A program made the position numbers and the translations under genes. From an uncultured Aquimarina sp. (GTDB lineage Bacteria; Bacteroidota; Bacteroidia; Flavobacteriales; Flavobacteriaceae), in the NCBI GenBank assembly GCA_937958985.1, contig CALGLV010000019.1, positions 1 to 32,310 on the forward strand: 32,310 bases of DNA, in the 5' to 3' direction. The first letter of the stretch is position 1, and every line of letters begins with the position of its first letter. A model generated the notes under the pieces. It worked only from the letters and a program-made list of their open reading frames with translations, was not told the origin of the DNA and did no database searches. This document shows positions 7,588-17,715 of this stretch, piece by piece.

Positions 7588-9390
7588 ATGAGTAAAGAAA
7601 TTAAAAATATCGCAATTATTGCGCACGTTGACCACGGTAAAACAACCTTGGTTGATAAAATTATGTATCACTGTCAGTTGTTTCGTGAAAACCAAAACAC
7701 AGGTGATTTAATTTTAGATAACAACGATTTAGAGCGTGAGCGTGGAATTACGATTACTTCTAAAAACGTTTCTGTTAACTATAAAGGAACTAAAATTAAT
7801 ATTATTGACACTCCTGGTCACGCCGATTTTGGTGGAGAAGTTGAGCGTGTATTAAACATGGCTGATGGAGTTCTTTTATTAGTAGATGCTTTTGAAGGAC
7901 CAATGCCACAAACACGTTTTGTATTACAAAAAGCGATTGACTTAGGTTTAAAACCTTGTGTTGTTGTAAACAAAGTTGATAAGGAAAACTGTACTCCTGA
8001 TATAGTACATGAAAAAGTTTTCGACTTAATGTTTGAATTAGGTGCTGAAGAATGGCAATTAGATTTCCCAACTGTTTATGGTTCTGCAAAGAACAATTGG
8101 ATGAGTGACGATTGGAAAAATGAAACAGATAACATTGAGCCTCTTTTAGATATGGTATTGGAACACATTCCTACACCAAAGTTTGATGAGGGTACTACTC
8201 AAATGCTTATTACATCTTTAGATTTCTCTTCTTTTACTGGAAGAATTGCTATCGGTAGACTTCAAAGAGGAAGTTTAATTGAAGGACAGCAAGTTTCTTT
8301 AGTAAAAAGAGACGGCTCTATAGTTAAATCAAGAATTAAAGAATTACATAGTTTTGAAGGACTTGGCCGTAAAAAAGTAGCCTCTATACAAACAGGTGAT
8401 ATTTGTGCTTTAGTTGGTTTAGAAGGTTTTGATATTGGTGATACTGTTGCTGATCTTGAAAATCCTGAAGCACTACAAACTATTGCTATTGATGAGCCTA
8501 CAATGAGTATGTTGTTTACCATTAACGATTCTCCATTTTTTGGAAAAGATGGTAAATTTGTAACTTCAAGACACATTAAAGATCGTTTAACTAAGGAATT
8601 AGAAAAAAACTTAGCTTTACGTGTTAACGAAACAGACAGTGCTGATAAATTTTTGGTATTTGGACGTGGTGTACTTCACTTATCTGTATTGATTGAAACA
8701 ATGCGTCGTGAAGGATATGAACTTCAAATAGGACAGCCACAAGTAATTATAAAAGAAGTTGATGGTGTAAAATGTGAGCCTATTGAAGAGCTTACGATTG
8801 ACTTACCTGAAACTGTTTCTGGTAAAGCTGTTGAAATGGTAACGCTACGTAAAGGAGAATTGCTAAGTATGGAAGCCAAAGGCGACCGTATGATTTGTGA
8901 ATTTACAATTCCTTCTAGAGGAATTATTGGTTTACGTAATCAATTACTTACCGCTACTGCTGGTGAAGCTATTATGGCACACCGTTTTATAGAATACCAA
9001 CCAATGCGTGGTGGAATTCCAGAACGTCAAAACGGATCTTTAGTTTCTATGGAATTAGGAAAAGCTATTCCTTATTCTATTGATAAATTACAAGATAGAG
9101 GTCGTTTCTTTGTTGATCCTGGTGAAGATATTTACGAAGGTCAAGTTATTGGTGAAAACTCTCGTGGTGATGATATGGCGGTGAATATTACTAAAACTAA
9201 AAAACTATCTAACGTACGTTCATCTGGTGCAGATGATAAAGCTAAAATTGTTCCTGCAATTAAATTTTCATTAGAAGAGGCTTTAGAATTTATTCAGAAA
9301 GATGAATATGTAGAAGTTACTCCTAACTTTTTAAGATTAAGAAAAGTTTATTTAACAGAAAACGAACGTAAGCGTAATAAAATCGCTTAA
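7588..9390 (+). CDS. typA: Ribosome-associated GTPase TypA/BipA
   Basis: A 600-residue translational GTPase that binds the ribosome in the EF-G site and acts in 50S assembly and stress or cold growth. The start at 7588 gives the classical MSKEIKNIAIIAHVDHGKTT, with G1 (AHVDHGKT) at residues 12-19, followed by RERGITI (switch I), DTPGHADFGGEVERVL (G3) and NKVDK (G4). Domain III/V and the BipA-specific C-terminal domain (RLRKVYLTENERKR) are complete. An alternative upstream ATG at 7534 would add 18 residues but sits before the promoter. The gene ends at a strong bidirectional terminator shared with rpe. Confidence 0.96.
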   Translation: MSKEIKNIAIIAHVDHGKTTLVDKIMYHCQLFRENQNTGDLILDNNDLERERGITITSKNVSVNYKGTKINIIDTPGHADFGGEVERVLNMADGVLLLVDAFEGPMPQTRFVLQKAIDLGLKPCVVVNKVDKENCTPDIVHEKVFDLMFELGAEEWQLDFPTVYGSAKNNWMSDDWKNETDNIEPLLDMVLEHIPTPKFDEGTTQMLITSLDFSSFTGRIAIGRLQRGSLIEGQQVSLVKRDGSIVKSRIKELHSFEGLGRKKVASIQTGDICALVGLEGFDIGDTVADLENPEALQTIAIDEPTMSMLFTINDSPFFGKDGKFVTSRHIKDRLTKELEKNLALRVNETDSADKFLVFGRGVLHLSVLIETMRREGYELQIGQPQVIIKEVDGVKCEPIEELTIDLPETVSGKAVEMVTLRKGELLSMEAKGDRMICEFTIPSRGIIGLRNQLLTATAGEAIMAHRFIEYQPMRGGIPERQNGSLVSMELGKAIPYSIDKLQDRGRFFVDPGEDIYEGQVIGENSRGDDMAVNITKTKKLSNVRSSGADDKAKIVPAIKFSLEEALEFIQKDEYVEVTPNFLRLRKVYLTENERKRNKIA

Positions 9391-9411
9391 TTCATTTCTT
9401 ATAAATACCAT

Positions 9412-9445
9412 AAAAAAAGGCTTTCAGAAATGAAAGCCTTTTTTT
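9412..9445. terminator. Bidirectional terminator between typA and rpe
   Basis: A 15-bp stem (9412-9426 with 9431-9445) with a GAAA loop is flanked by A7 and T7 tracts. It serves the convergent typA (+) and rpe (-). Confidence 0.9.
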
Positions 9446-9478
9446 ATGTAATATTTTCTGATCTAACTATTTTTTTTA

Positions 9479-10141
9479 TTAGTCTACTATTTCTTTTTTC
9501 ATTTGAATAATTGTATCCGCAGGATTAGCGGCACCGAAAATTGAACTTCCCGAAACCAAAACATTCGCTCCTGCGTCAACTAATTTCTTAGCATTTTTAA
9601 TGCTTACTCCTCCATCAATTTCAATAAGCAAATCAGGATTTTTTATTTTCGAAAACTCCCTTAAGGCTTTTATTTTATTATAGGTGTTTTCAATAAATGC
9701 CTGCCCCCCAAATCCGGGATTCACACTCATAATACACACTAAATCTATCTCTTCAAGCATATTTCCTAATAACTTTACGTTAGTATGAGGGTTTAAAGCA
9801 ACTCCTGCTTTAATTCCATAGGAGTGAATTAATTGTATAGTTCGATGTAAATGCGGGCATGCTTCATAATGTACCGTAATAATTTCTGCTCCTAAGTCTA
9901 CAAATTCTTTAATATAACGATCTGGATTTTCAATCATTAAATGCACATCCAACAATTTAGTTGCATGTTTTTTAATCGCCTTTAAAACCGGCATTCCAAA
10001 TGATATATTGGGTACAAACATACCATCCATAATATCAACATGAAACCAGTCGGCATCACTGTGATTAATAATTTCAATATCCCTTTGTAAATTTGCAAAG
10101 TCGGCTGCTAAAACTGATGGGGCTATAAATGTATTTTTCAT
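9479..10141 (-). CDS. rpe: Ribulose-phosphate 3-epimerase
   Basis: A 220-residue TIM-barrel enzyme that interconverts D-ribulose 5-phosphate and D-xylulose 5-phosphate in the pentose phosphate pathway. It starts with MKNTFIAPSVLAADFANL. Metal and catalytic residues are visible as HVDIMDGMFVPN (H34, D36, D39), DVHLM (H67), VNPGFGGQ and IEIDGGV. Length and motifs are standard. It is downstream of rpoD on the same strand, separated by a terminator. Confidence 0.95.
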   Translation of the reverse strand: MKNTFIAPSVLAADFANLQRDIEIINHSDADWFHVDIMDGMFVPNISFGMPVLKAIKKHATKLLDVHLMIENPDRYIKEFVDLGAEIITVHYEACPHLHRTIQLIHSYGIKAGVALNPHTNVKLLGNMLEEIDLVCIMSVNPGFGGQAFIENTYNKIKALREFSKIKNPDLLIEIDGGVSIKNAKKLVDAGANVLVSGSSIFGAANPADTIIQMKKEIVD

Positions 10142-10161
10142 TACAATTGTTTATAAATGCA

Positions 10162-10191
10162 AAAAGCTATCTTTTTTCAAAGATAGCTTTT
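10162..10191 (-). terminator. Terminator after rpoD
   Basis: AAAAGCTATCTTT (10162-10174) pairs with AAAGATAGCTTTT (10179-10191). It lies between the rpoD stop and the rpe start, so rpe is either expressed by read-through or has its own promoter. Confidence 0.7.
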
Positions 10192-10211
10192 GTTATAATT
10201 TGATTAAAAAA

Positions 10212-11075
10212 TTAACCTAAATATGTTTTCAATATTTTACTTCTAGAAGTGTGTTTTAATCTTCTAATTGCTTTTTCTTTTATTTGACGTACACGCTCAC
10301 GAGTTAAATCAAAGGTTTCTCCAATTTCTTCTAAAGTCATTGGGTGTTGTTCCCCTAAACCAAAGTATAAACGTATTACATCTGCCTCACGTGGCGTTAG
10401 TGTTTCTAAAGCACGTTCGATTTCTGTTTTTAAAGATTCGTGCATCAAATCACGATCTGGGTTTGGTGATTCTCCTGATCTTAATACATCATATAAGTTT
10501 GAATCTTCTCCTTCTACTAACGGAGCATCCATTGATACGTGACGTCCAGAGTTTTTCATAGACTCCTTAACATCACTAATCGTCATATCCAGCTCGTTAG
10601 CAATTTCTTCAGCACTTGGTGGACGTTCATGAGATTGCTCTAAAAAAGCAAAAGTTTTGTTGATTTTGTTAATCGAACCAATTTTATTCAAAGGCAAGCG
10701 TACAATACGGGATTGTTCAGCTAAAGCTTGTAAAATAGATTGACGAATCCACCATACAGCATACGAAATAAATTTAAAACCTCTAGTTTCATCAAAACGT
10801 TTTGCTGCTTTTATTAAACCTAAATTTCCTTCATTAATTAAATCGGGAAGTGTTAATCCTTGATTTTGGTATTGTTTTGCTACCGATACCACGAAACGTA
10901 AATTGGCTTTAGTTAATTTCTCTAAAGCACGCATATCACCAGCTTTAATCCTTTGAGCTAATTCTACCTCTTCATCGGCAGTAATTAAATCTACCTTACC
11001 GATTTCTTGTAAGTATTTATCTAAAGATGCGGTTTCTCTGTTAGTAACCTGCTTGGTGATTTTAAGTTGTCTCAT
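10212..11075 (-). CDS. rpoD: Primary RNA polymerase sigma factor (sigma-70/SigA), short Bacteroidetes form
   Basis: A 287-residue group 1 sigma factor without the long N-terminal region 1.1 of E. coli RpoD. Region 1.2 (about 16-45), region 2 ([15 protein letters not shown], the core-binding [18 protein letters not shown], and [15 protein letters not shown] for -10 recognition), region 3 ([18 protein letters not shown]) and region 4.2 ([20 protein letters not shown]) are all intact. In this phylum the protein reads -33 TTTG / -7 TAnnTTTG promoters, the element found upstream of many genes in this window. No clear promoter of that form is seen before the gene itself. Confidence 0.95.
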   Translation of the reverse strand: MRQLKITKQVTNRETASLDKYLQEIGKVDLITADEEVELAQRIKAGDMRALEKLTKANLRFVVSVAKQYQNQGLTLPDLINEGNLGLIKAAKRFDETRGFKFISYAVWWIRQSILQALAEQSRIVRLPLNKIGSINKINKTFAFLEQSHERPPSAEEIANELDMTISDVKESMKNSGRHVSMDAPLVEGEDSNLYDVLRSGESPNPDRDLMHESLKTEIERALETLTPREADVIRLYFGLGEQHPMTLEEIGETFDLTRERVRQIKEKAIRRLKHTSRSKILKTYLG

Positions 11076-11260
11076 GCTTAAGTTTGGAATTAAGATTTGG
11101 GTTAATAATACTCTACACTATCTTATACGTATAGATTGCTGTTTTTGTTACAATTATTTTAAAATAAAATCATTATTACTTTTTTGCTACTGTAAAAAAT
11201 AAATAAAAACCATTTATTCTAATTCTAATAAAACTTAAAAAAACTACCTAATTAGAAACA

Positions 11261-11289
11261 ATGAAGGCTGTCTAAAAGACAGCCTTCAT
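11261..11289 (-). terminator. Hairpin after pnp, probable terminator
   Basis: A 13-bp stem (11261-11273 with 11277-11289) has an AAA loop. The U-tract on the minus strand is weak and displaced (a T7 run begins about 20 bases later), so it may act partly as a 3' stabiliser. Confidence 0.6.
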
Positions 11290-11316
11290 AAAATAGCTTA
11301 TACTATCTGTGCGATA

Positions 11317-13554
11317 TTAATCGTCTTTTCTTTCTTCTCTTGGCTTACGATCGTCGCGACGATTATCTCTTCCGCGGTTATCTCTACCTCTACTATCGCG
11401 AGCTTTAGGGTCGCGCTTAGGTCTTTCAACATAGCCTTCTGGCTTAGGCAATAATGCCTTACGTGAAACTTTTTCTTTACGCGTTCTTGGATCCGTACCA
11501 AAGTACTTAACATCAAATACATCGCCCATATTTACTACGTCCGATACATTTTCTGTACGTTCCCATGCCAATTCACTTACGTGAAGTAATACTTCGTTTC
11601 CTGGAGCTTCTATATATTCAACAACAGCACCAAAGTCTAACATTTTAATTACTTTAACCTCGTAAGCACTGCCTACTGTTGGCTTAAATAACATAGATTC
11701 GATTCTAGCTAAAACAGCTTCGATTCCTTCAGCACCAGTACCTAAGATTTCAACTATTCCTTCTTCAGTAACTGGATCTTCGTTAATAACGATTGTTGTT
11801 CCTGTAGTTTTTTGAAGTTCTTGAATGTTTTTACCTCCTGGTCCAATTAACGCGCCAATAAATTCGTTAGGAATAACACGAGTTATCATTTTTGGAGAGT
11901 GTGGCTTCACATCTTCAGCTGGAGCTGAAATAGTATCTGTAATTTTTTCTAAGATATGTAAACGACCATCTCTTGCTTGTTTTAGTGCATTCACTAAAAT
12001 TTCATATGACAATCCTTTTACTTTAATATCCATTTGACAAGCAGTAATACCATCGGCAGTACCTGTAACTTTAAAGTCCATATCACCTAAATGATCTTCA
12101 TCCCCTAAAATATCAGAAAGTACCGCATAGCGATCTCCGTCAGAAATAAGTCCCATTGCAATACCAGAAACTGGTTTTGTCATTTGAACACCTGCATCCA
12201 TCAATGCCATTGTACCTGCACATACTGTAGCCATAGAAGAAGAACCGTTAGATTCTAATACTTCTGAAACCACACGTACTGTATAAGGACAATCCGCAGG
12301 AACCATACCTTTTAATGCACGTTGTGCCAAGTTACCGTGTCCTACTTCTCTACGAGAAGTTCCTCTTAAAGGTCTTGCCTCTCCAGTACAAAATGGAGGG
12401 AAGTTATAATGTAAGTAAAAACGCTCTTCACCCTCGTGAGTTGGAGAGTCTAATATATTTGCATCTCTAGAAGTTCCTAAAGTTACTGTTGCTAATGCTT
12501 GTGTTTCCCCTCTAGTAAAAATAGATGAACCATGAGTTGATGGCAAGTAATCTACTTCACACCAAATTGGTCTGATATCAACTGTTTTACGTCCATCTAA
12601 ACGTAAACCTTCACTTAATGTTAATTCACGTACTGCGTTTTTTTGTGCTTTATTGAAATAAGATCCAATAAGTCCTCCAAACTCTGCAGTTTCTTCTTCT
12701 GTAAAGGAAGCTTTAATTTCTTCTTTTACTTCAGCGAAAGCTAAACTACGCTCAGCTTTTGATGTTCCTTTTTTAGCAATAGCATAACATTTGTCGTAAG
12801 CTAAATCGTTAATACGAGCTGCTAATTCCTCATTTTCAGGAGCAGTTTCGTATTCTCGAGTTTCTTTTTTACCTACAGCTTCAGCTAAACGTACTTGCGC
12901 AGCACATTGTACTTTAATTGCTTCATGAGCAAACTTAATAGCGTCTGCCATTTCTTCTTCAGAAATCTCATCCATTTCTCCTTCTACCATCATTACTGAA
13001 TCTGCAGAAGCACCAATCATCATATCAAGATCCGATTGTTCTAATTGTGTACGAGTTGGGTTAATTACAAAATTTCCATCAATACGAGCTACACGTGCTT
13101 CTGAAATTGGAGTTTCAAAAGGAATGTCACTTAATTGAATTACTGCAGAAGCAGCTAAACCTGCTAAAGCATCTGGCATAACATCTTCGTCATGAGACAT
13201 TAATTGAATCATCACCTGCGTTTCTGCATGGTAGTCTTTTGGAAATAATGGACGTAATACACGGTCTACTAAACGCATTGTTAATACCTCAGCATCACTA
13301 GGTCTTGCTTCTCTTTTAAAGAAACCCCCAGGATATTTTCCTGCAGCAGCAAATTTCTCTCTATAATCTACTGTTAAAGGTAAAAAATCAACATCGCTTT
13401 GCTTGTAGTTAGATACTACAGTACAAAGTAACATTGCTTTACCCATTTGTACCACTACAGATCCGTGGGCTTGTTTGGCTAATTTTCCAGTTTCAAGTGT
13501 AATCTCTCTACCGTCTCCAAGGTCTATAACCTCTTTAAAAACTTGTGGAATCAT
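11317..13554 (-). CDS. pnp: Polyribonucleotide nucleotidyltransferase (PNPase)
   Basis: A 745-residue 3'-5' phosphorolytic exoribonuclease of RNA turnover. It contains two RNase PH domains joined by an all-alpha linker, with [15 protein letters not shown] and the active-site region [17 protein letters not shown] in the second. A KH domain ([15 protein letters not shown]) and an S1 domain ([20 protein letters not shown]) follow. The last 47 residues or so (about 699-745) are an Arg/Asp/Gly-rich charged tail, likely an RNA-contacting or disordered extension. It follows rpsO, the classical rpsO-pnp order, but a terminator hairpin and about 210 bases lie between them. A near-consensus -7 box CAGATTTG (minus, 13604..13597) could be its promoter. 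Confidence 0.96.
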   Translation of the reverse strand: MIPQVFKEVIDLGDGREITLETGKLAKQAHGSVVVQMGKAMLLCTVVSNYKQSDVDFLPLTVDYREKFAAAGKYPGGFFKREARPSDAEVLTMRLVDRVLRPLFPKDYHAETQVMIQLMSHDEDVMPDALAGLAASAVIQLSDIPFETPISEARVARIDGNFVINPTRTQLEQSDLDMMIGASADSVMMVEGEMDEISEEEMADAIKFAHEAIKVQCAAQVRLAEAVGKKETREYETAPENEELAARINDLAYDKCYAIAKKGTSKAERSLAFAEVKEEIKASFTEEETAEFGGLIGSYFNKAQKNAVRELTLSEGLRLDGRKTVDIRPIWCEVDYLPSTHGSSIFTRGETQALATVTLGTSRDANILDSPTHEGEERFYLHYNFPPFCTGEARPLRGTSRREVGHGNLAQRALKGMVPADCPYTVRVVSEVLESNGSSSMATVCAGTMALMDAGVQMTKPVSGIAMGLISDGDRYAVLSDILGDEDHLGDMDFKVTGTADGITACQMDIKVKGLSYEILVNALKQARDGRLHILEKITDTISAPAEDVKPHSPKMITRVIPNEFIGALIGPGGKNIQELQKTTGTTIVINEDPVTEEGIVEILGTGAEGIEAVLARIESMLFKPTVGSAYEVKVIKMLDFGAVVEYIEAPGNEVLLHVSELAWERTENVSDVVNMGDVFDVKYFGTDPRTRKEKVSRKALLPKPEGYVERPKRDPKARDSRGRDNRGRDNRRDDRKPREERKDD

Positions 13555-13720
13555 AAATATTTTTTCTAATTAAATTTTGTCTCGATTCGTTGGTGGCAAA
13601 TCTGTGTTATTGTGTTGTTTAGGCTTCAAGAGAAGTTCCTATTATGGGAGACAACTTAATTTTAAATTCGGCGTAATATACGCATTTCTTGTGTATCTAT
13701 ATCTCAAAAAATAGCACAAA

Positions 13721-13749
13721 AAAAACGGAGCCTAAAAGACTCCGTTTTT
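13721..13749 (-). terminator. Terminator after rpsO
   Basis: AAAAACGGAG (13721-13730) pairs with CTCCGTTTTT (13740-13749) around a 9-base loop. A-rich sequence to the left becomes a U-tract on the minus strand. Confidence 0.8.
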
Positions 13750-13764
13750 CTATCTTTTCAAAGA

Positions 13765-14034
13765 TTATTTTCTTAATCCAAGCTCTTTTACAATAGCACG
13801 GTATCTTAATACATCTTTCTTAGTTAAATAGTCTAATAAACTACGACGCTTACCTACTAATTTCACTAATGAACGCTCTGTATTATAATCTTTACGATTT
13901 TTTTTCAAATGCTCTGTTAAGTGAGAAATTCTAGCTGTAAACAATGCGATTTGTGCTTCTGCAGTACCCGTATCGTTTTTTCCTTTTCCGTGCTTTGCAA
14001 AAAGTTCTTCTTTTGCTTCTTTTGTTAAATACAT
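13765..14034 (-). CDS. rpsO: 30S ribosomal protein S15
   Basis: An 89-residue primary 16S rRNA binding protein of the 30S platform. The ATG at 14034 gives MYLTKEAKEELFAKHG, the standard N-terminus. A longer frame starting at 14091 would begin inside the -7 box and is rejected. GTAEAQIALFTARI, HLKKNRKDY and LVGKRRSLLDYL are all present. The gene has its own TAnnTTTG promoter and a short structured leader (see the leader entry). Confidence 0.96.
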   Translation of the reverse strand: MYLTKEAKEELFAKHGKGKNDTGTAEAQIALFTARISHLTEHLKKNRKDYNTERSLVKLVGKRRSLLDYLTKKDVLRYRAIVKELGLRK

Positions 14035-14083
14035 TCCAATATTATTTAAATAATTTTTATGCGAACAAAGGAATTTCCTTTGA
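14035..14083 (-). promoter_or_regulatory. rpsO 5' leader with two hairpins
   Basis: The predicted leader is about 49 bases. It holds an inverted repeat CAAAGGAA/TTCCTTTG (14066-14082) and a 14-base palindrome ATTATTTAAATAAT (14041-14054) close to the start codon. S15 represses its own translation through unrelated leader structures in several phyla, so an autoregulatory role is possible. That is inference; the palindromes are AT-rich and short. Confidence 0.4.
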
Positions 14084-14088
14084 GAGTG

Positions 14089-14096
14089 CAAATATA
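14089..14096 (-). promoter_or_regulatory. rpsO promoter (-7 box)
   Basis: On the minus strand TATATTTG matches TAnnTTTG and lies 54 bases before the rpsO ATG at 14034. Confidence 0.65.
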
Positions 14097-14208
14097 CGAC
14101 TTTTATTTAAACCTTATCCTATATATATTTTTTGTAATTATCCCTACTTTAAGCGACATAATAAGCTAACCGTTATAAATTATTATTAGTAAAAAAAGGC
14201 CCTAATTA

Positions 14209-15483
14209 ATGAGCAGTACTGATATCGAAAAATATAAGAAATATAAATTTAACAGCATTTTACAAACCATACTTTTTGTGGTAATGCCTGGCTGTATTTT
14301 ATATACATATATTGATTATAAAACTTATGGTATTAATAAATATGTTGTTATTGACACCATCAATTTTATTTCTATCGTTTTGGTTTATGTTTCTTATAAA
14401 TTAAATTTCATATCGAAAGCAAATTTGTTAATTGGCACTGTTTATTGCTTAATGATTAGCTTAGGAATTACATTAATTGCTAGTGCTACTGATCCAAATT
14501 TTAATTTTGAGCCTTTTTATATTACTACGGAAATGTTATTGGTTATGCTCATTTTTGCCATAGGTTTATTTGTCCACTTCCAAAGTATTTTAGTAATTGT
14601 TATATTCAATTTTTTATTTTCTTTACTTAGTTGGTTTACTTCGGGAAGCAACTACCCTATTGAAAAATATTTGTTCTATACTCTTATTGTTAGTGGCGCT
14701 GGTGTAATGGCGTATATAAGCCAAAAAGCTGTTATGCATTTATACAAAAAATTAAAAACTGCCAACATATTAGTTAGTGTGCAAAACGAGGAGTTATTAG
14801 CTATTAATCAGTCAAAAGATGATTTATTCAAAATTATTGGACATGATTTAAAGACTCCGTTTTATCAACTTACTAGTTTGGTTGATTTACTTGTTGATGA
14901 AGAAAATAAACAAGAAAAAAACAAAATACAGTCATATATTAAAGAGGCCTCTGAAAAAGGAGTATATCTTTTAGAAGACTTATTAGAATGGGGGAAAAAT
15001 CCTAAATTACACGCAAATATTGTTTTAAAAGAGCAGCGAGTCGATAGAATTCTTGAGAATGTTTTAAATTTCTCTAAAGTGATTTATGAAAAAAAAGAAA
15101 TTAAAATTATTAATAATGTTTCTCCTAATTTTAGAGTTATCGCAAATACATTTATGTTAGAAACTATTCTGAGAAACGTATTAACAAATTCTATTAAATT
15201 TTCATACAGAAAATCTAAAATCACCATTAAGTCTGTAATTGAAAAGAACATTAAATCAATTATTATAGAAGATAAAGGTGTTGGAATCAAAAAAAGAGAA
15301 CTGGATAACTTATTCGATAATTCTAAAATTAGCACTCAACTAGGTACAGAAAATGAAAAAGGAAATGGCTTTGGTTTAAATATTGTAAAAAAATTAATGG
15401 AAAAACAAAAAGGGGAACTTATTATTGAAAGTAAATTTGGTATTGGAACTTCCATAATTTTAAAATTCTCAACAACCTCCTAA
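14209..15483 (+). CDS. Membrane sensor histidine kinase (orphan)
   Basis: A 424-residue protein with about six hydrophobic segments between residues 16 and 172, a linker coiled coil (about 175-205), and a transmitter module. The H-box is FKIIGHDLKTPFYQL with His212. The N-box is TILRNVLTNSIKFSYR, G1 is DKGVGIKK, and G2 is GNGFGLNIVKKLM. All catalytic elements are present. The membrane part resembles the 7TM-like sensor kinases common in Bacteroidetes, but the ligand is unknown. There is no response regulator next to it, and no exact promoter box is visible in the gap shared with rpsO. Confidence 0.88.
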   Translation: MSSTDIEKYKKYKFNSILQTILFVVMPGCILYTYIDYKTYGINKYVVIDTINFISIVLVYVSYKLNFISKANLLIGTVYCLMISLGITLIASATDPNFNFEPFYITTEMLLVMLIFAIGLFVHFQSILVIVIFNFLFSLLSWFTSGSNYPIEKYLFYTLIVSGAGVMAYISQKAVMHLYKKLKTANILVSVQNEELLAINQSKDDLFKIIGHDLKTPFYQLTSLVDLLVDEENKQEKNKIQSYIKEASEKGVYLLEDLLEWGKNPKLHANIVLKEQRVDRILENVLNFSKVIYEKKEIKIINNVSPNFRVIANTFMLETILRNVLTNSIKFSYRKSKITIKSVIEKNIKSIIIEDKGVGIKKRELDNLFDNSKISTQLGTENEKGNGFGLNIVKKLMEKQKGELIIESKFGIGTSIILKFSTTS

Positions 15484-15546
15484 ATTTTAAATTTACTTTT
15501 TCCTTTTCAAATCTAAGATTACATTTAGTTATTTTACTTTTACAAA

Positions 15547-16680
15547 ATGAAACAACTACTATCTGTTAGTTTACTTTTTGTAATATATTTAAGTATTACC
15601 AGCTGTGATTTTAATTTTAACTCTAAAGCAAGTTTAAATAAAAATATTGATACAATTTTAAAACCTGCTTATGCTAAGAGGTTTTTTATTACTCAAAATA
15701 ACAAAAATAAAACACTACATATAGTTAATGCTAACAACACTACTAAATACCAATTAGTTGAAAATAGTAATGAAAATAAAAATAGCACGCTAGAAAATAA
15801 AATAGCCATTCCTTTAAAAAAAATAATTGCATCTTCTACTACTGATATTTCTTTTTTTGAAAGTTTAGGATGCACACAAAATTTAGTAGGTTTTTCCCAA
15901 ACAAACTATATTTCTTCCATTAAAACACGAGAGTTAATCCAAAACAACTCTATTAAAGAGGTTGGGAAAATAGCTCAGTTAAACACCGAGGTTATTCTTG
16001 ATTTACAACCTGAATTATTTATTTCCTCCTCCTCGCCTACCGACAATAAAAATTTGTCTTTTTTAAAACAAAACAACATTACTATACTTCACAATACCTC
16101 ATGGCTCGAAACTCATCCATTAGGAAGGGCTGAATGGATTAAAGTTTTTGGATATTTATTCAACAAACAACAACAAGCCGACTCTATATTTTCTTCCATA
16201 GAAACCAATTATAAATCATTATTAAAAATTGCTAATCAATCCAAAAAACGACCAACTGTTTTATCGGGTAACTTATATAAAGATGTTTGGTACACCCCTG
16301 CTGGCGCAAGTTTTGAAGCACAATTAATAAAAGATGCAAATGGTAATTACTTATGGAAAAATAGCCTTGGCGCAGCAAGTTTATCTTTAAGTGTTGAAGC
16401 TGTTTTGGATAAAGGACAAAAAGCTGAAATTTGGTTAGGAGGTGGGCTTTTTAATTCTATTGAAGAACTAAGTAACTTTGAAGAAAAATATACTTTATTT
16501 GATGCTACAAAAACAAAACAAGTTTATACTAAAGATTTAACACAAGGAACTACTGGAGGTATATGGTATTTTGAAATAGGTGCTTTAAGACCTGATTGGA
16601 TATTAGAGGATTTAATTCAAATTTTTCATCCAGACCTTCTACCTAAAAAAGCATTTCATTTTTACAAAAAATTAGACTAA
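15547..16680 (+). CDS. Metal-chelate ABC importer, substrate-binding lipoprotein
   Basis: A 377-residue periplasmic-binding protein of the BtuF/FepB helical-backbone class. It has a lipoprotein signal ending at Cys20 (SITSC), then the two lobes. The first contains KKIIASSTTDISFFESLGC and NTEVILDLQPELFISSSS; the second contains ILEDLIQIFHPDLLP. It is the first gene of a three-gene importer; the permease starts 4 bases after its stop. The substrate could be cobalamin, haem or a ferric siderophore. There is no cobalamin riboswitch or TonB receptor in the window to decide. TACTTTTA just upstream is one base off the -7 consensus. Confidence 0.85.
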   Translation: MKQLLSVSLLFVIYLSITSCDFNFNSKASLNKNIDTILKPAYAKRFFITQNNKNKTLHIVNANNTTKYQLVENSNENKNSTLENKIAIPLKKIIASSTTDISFFESLGCTQNLVGFSQTNYISSIKTRELIQNNSIKEVGKIAQLNTEVILDLQPELFISSSSPTDNKNLSFLKQNNITILHNTSWLETHPLGRAEWIKVFGYLFNKQQQADSIFSSIETNYKSLLKIANQSKKRPTVLSGNLYKDVWYTPAGASFEAQLIKDANGNYLWKNSLGAASLSLSVEAVLDKGQKAEIWLGGGLFNSIEELSNFEEKYTLFDATKTKQVYTKDLTQGTTGGIWYFEIGALRPDWILEDLIQIFHPDLLPKKAFHFYKKLD

Positions 16681-16684
16681 ACCA

Positions 16685-17713
16685 TTGAATTTAACAAAAA
16701 AACATATTTACTGGTTCATTATTTTAAGTGTAAGCGTTGTCATGGCTTTTATACTCAACTTATCTTCTGGCTCAGTGGCAATTACTTTTTCTGAGGTTAT
16801 CGATAGTTTTATCAATCCCACAGCTATCAAAGAAAGCCATTATTTAATTATTAGAGCTTACCGACTTCCTAAAGCAATAACCGCAGTACTGGTGGGTAGC
16901 GGACTTGGAGTTGCCGGTTTATTGATGCAAACTTTTTTTAGAAACCCCTTAGCAGGTCCTTACGTATTGGGGTTAAGTTCTGGTGCTAGTCTTGGAGTAG
17001 CTTTACTAGTACTAGGAAGTTCGAGCATTAATATACTTGGGCATCTAACAAACCACAAATGGTCCTACGCATTATTTTCCTCATTAGGCTGTTTATTAGT
17101 ACTTACAGGGGTTATGTTAGTTTCTCGAAAAGTAAAAAACACCAACTCCATACTAATTGTAGGCTTAATGTTTAGTAGTATAGCCTCTGCAATAGTAAGC
17201 ATCCTTTCGTTTTTTGCTTCTCAAAGTGAATTACAACAATACGTATTTTGGGGTTTTGGAAATTTAGGAAACTTATCTTGGCACGAAATTTACTGGTTTG
17301 CTCTAATATATAGCCTTGGTATAGGCATTGGCCTTTTTTCAATAAAAGCCTTAAATGGTTTATTATTGGGAGAAAGCTACGCTAAAAGCCTGGGACATAA
17401 TATTCAACTAAACAGAATACTCATCATTATTGCGACTAGCCTACTTACAGGTGTTGTTACCGCGTTTTCAGGCCCTATTGCATTTATTGGTTTAGCTGTA
17501 CCTTATTTATCGAGGCAAATATTTAGCACTTCCAATCACAAAATTATTTTTCCTGGGGTTATTGGTATCGGTAGCATTGTAATGCTTTTATGCGATTGTA
17601 TTGCTCAATTACCCAATAACGAGCTTATTTTACCTATAAATGCTATCACTGCAATCGTAGGTGCTCCCGTGGTAATTATTTTATTATTAAAAAGTAGAAA
17701 AATAAATTTTTAA
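16685..17713 (+). CDS. FecCD/BtuC-family ABC permease
   Basis: A 342-residue inner-membrane permease of the FecCD family, with roughly ten hydrophobic helices. Family marks include RAYRLPKAITAVLVGSGLG, AGLLMQTFFRNPLAGPYVLG (residues about 77-97) and GPIAFIGLAVPYLSRQ near the coupling region. The start is TTG, 4 bases after the preceding stop; no in-frame ATG lies before the first helix. It forms a complex with the ATPase encoded 2 bases downstream. Confidence 0.92.
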   Translation: MNLTKKHIYWFIILSVSVVMAFILNLSSGSVAITFSEVIDSFINPTAIKESHYLIIRAYRLPKAITAVLVGSGLGVAGLLMQTFFRNPLAGPYVLGLSSGASLGVALLVLGSSSINILGHLTNHKWSYALFSSLGCLLVLTGVMLVSRKVKNTNSILIVGLMFSSIASAIVSILSFFASQSELQQYVFWGFGNLGNLSWHEIYWFALIYSLGIGIGLFSIKALNGLLLGESYAKSLGHNIQLNRILIIIATSLLTGVVTAFSGPIAFIGLAVPYLSRQIFSTSNHKIIFPGVIGIGSIVMLLCDCIAQLPNNELILPINAITAIVGAPVVIILLLKSRKINF

Positions 17714-17715
17714 GC

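Noticed and set aside
11124..11133. TATACGTATA palindrome upstream of rpoD
   Set aside because: Ten bases, AT-rich, and not associated with a recognisable promoter; too weak to call an operator.
15484..15546. Possible cobalamin riboswitch before the ABC importer
   Set aside because: The gap is only 63 bases and has no B12-box or large fold, so substrate remains open.
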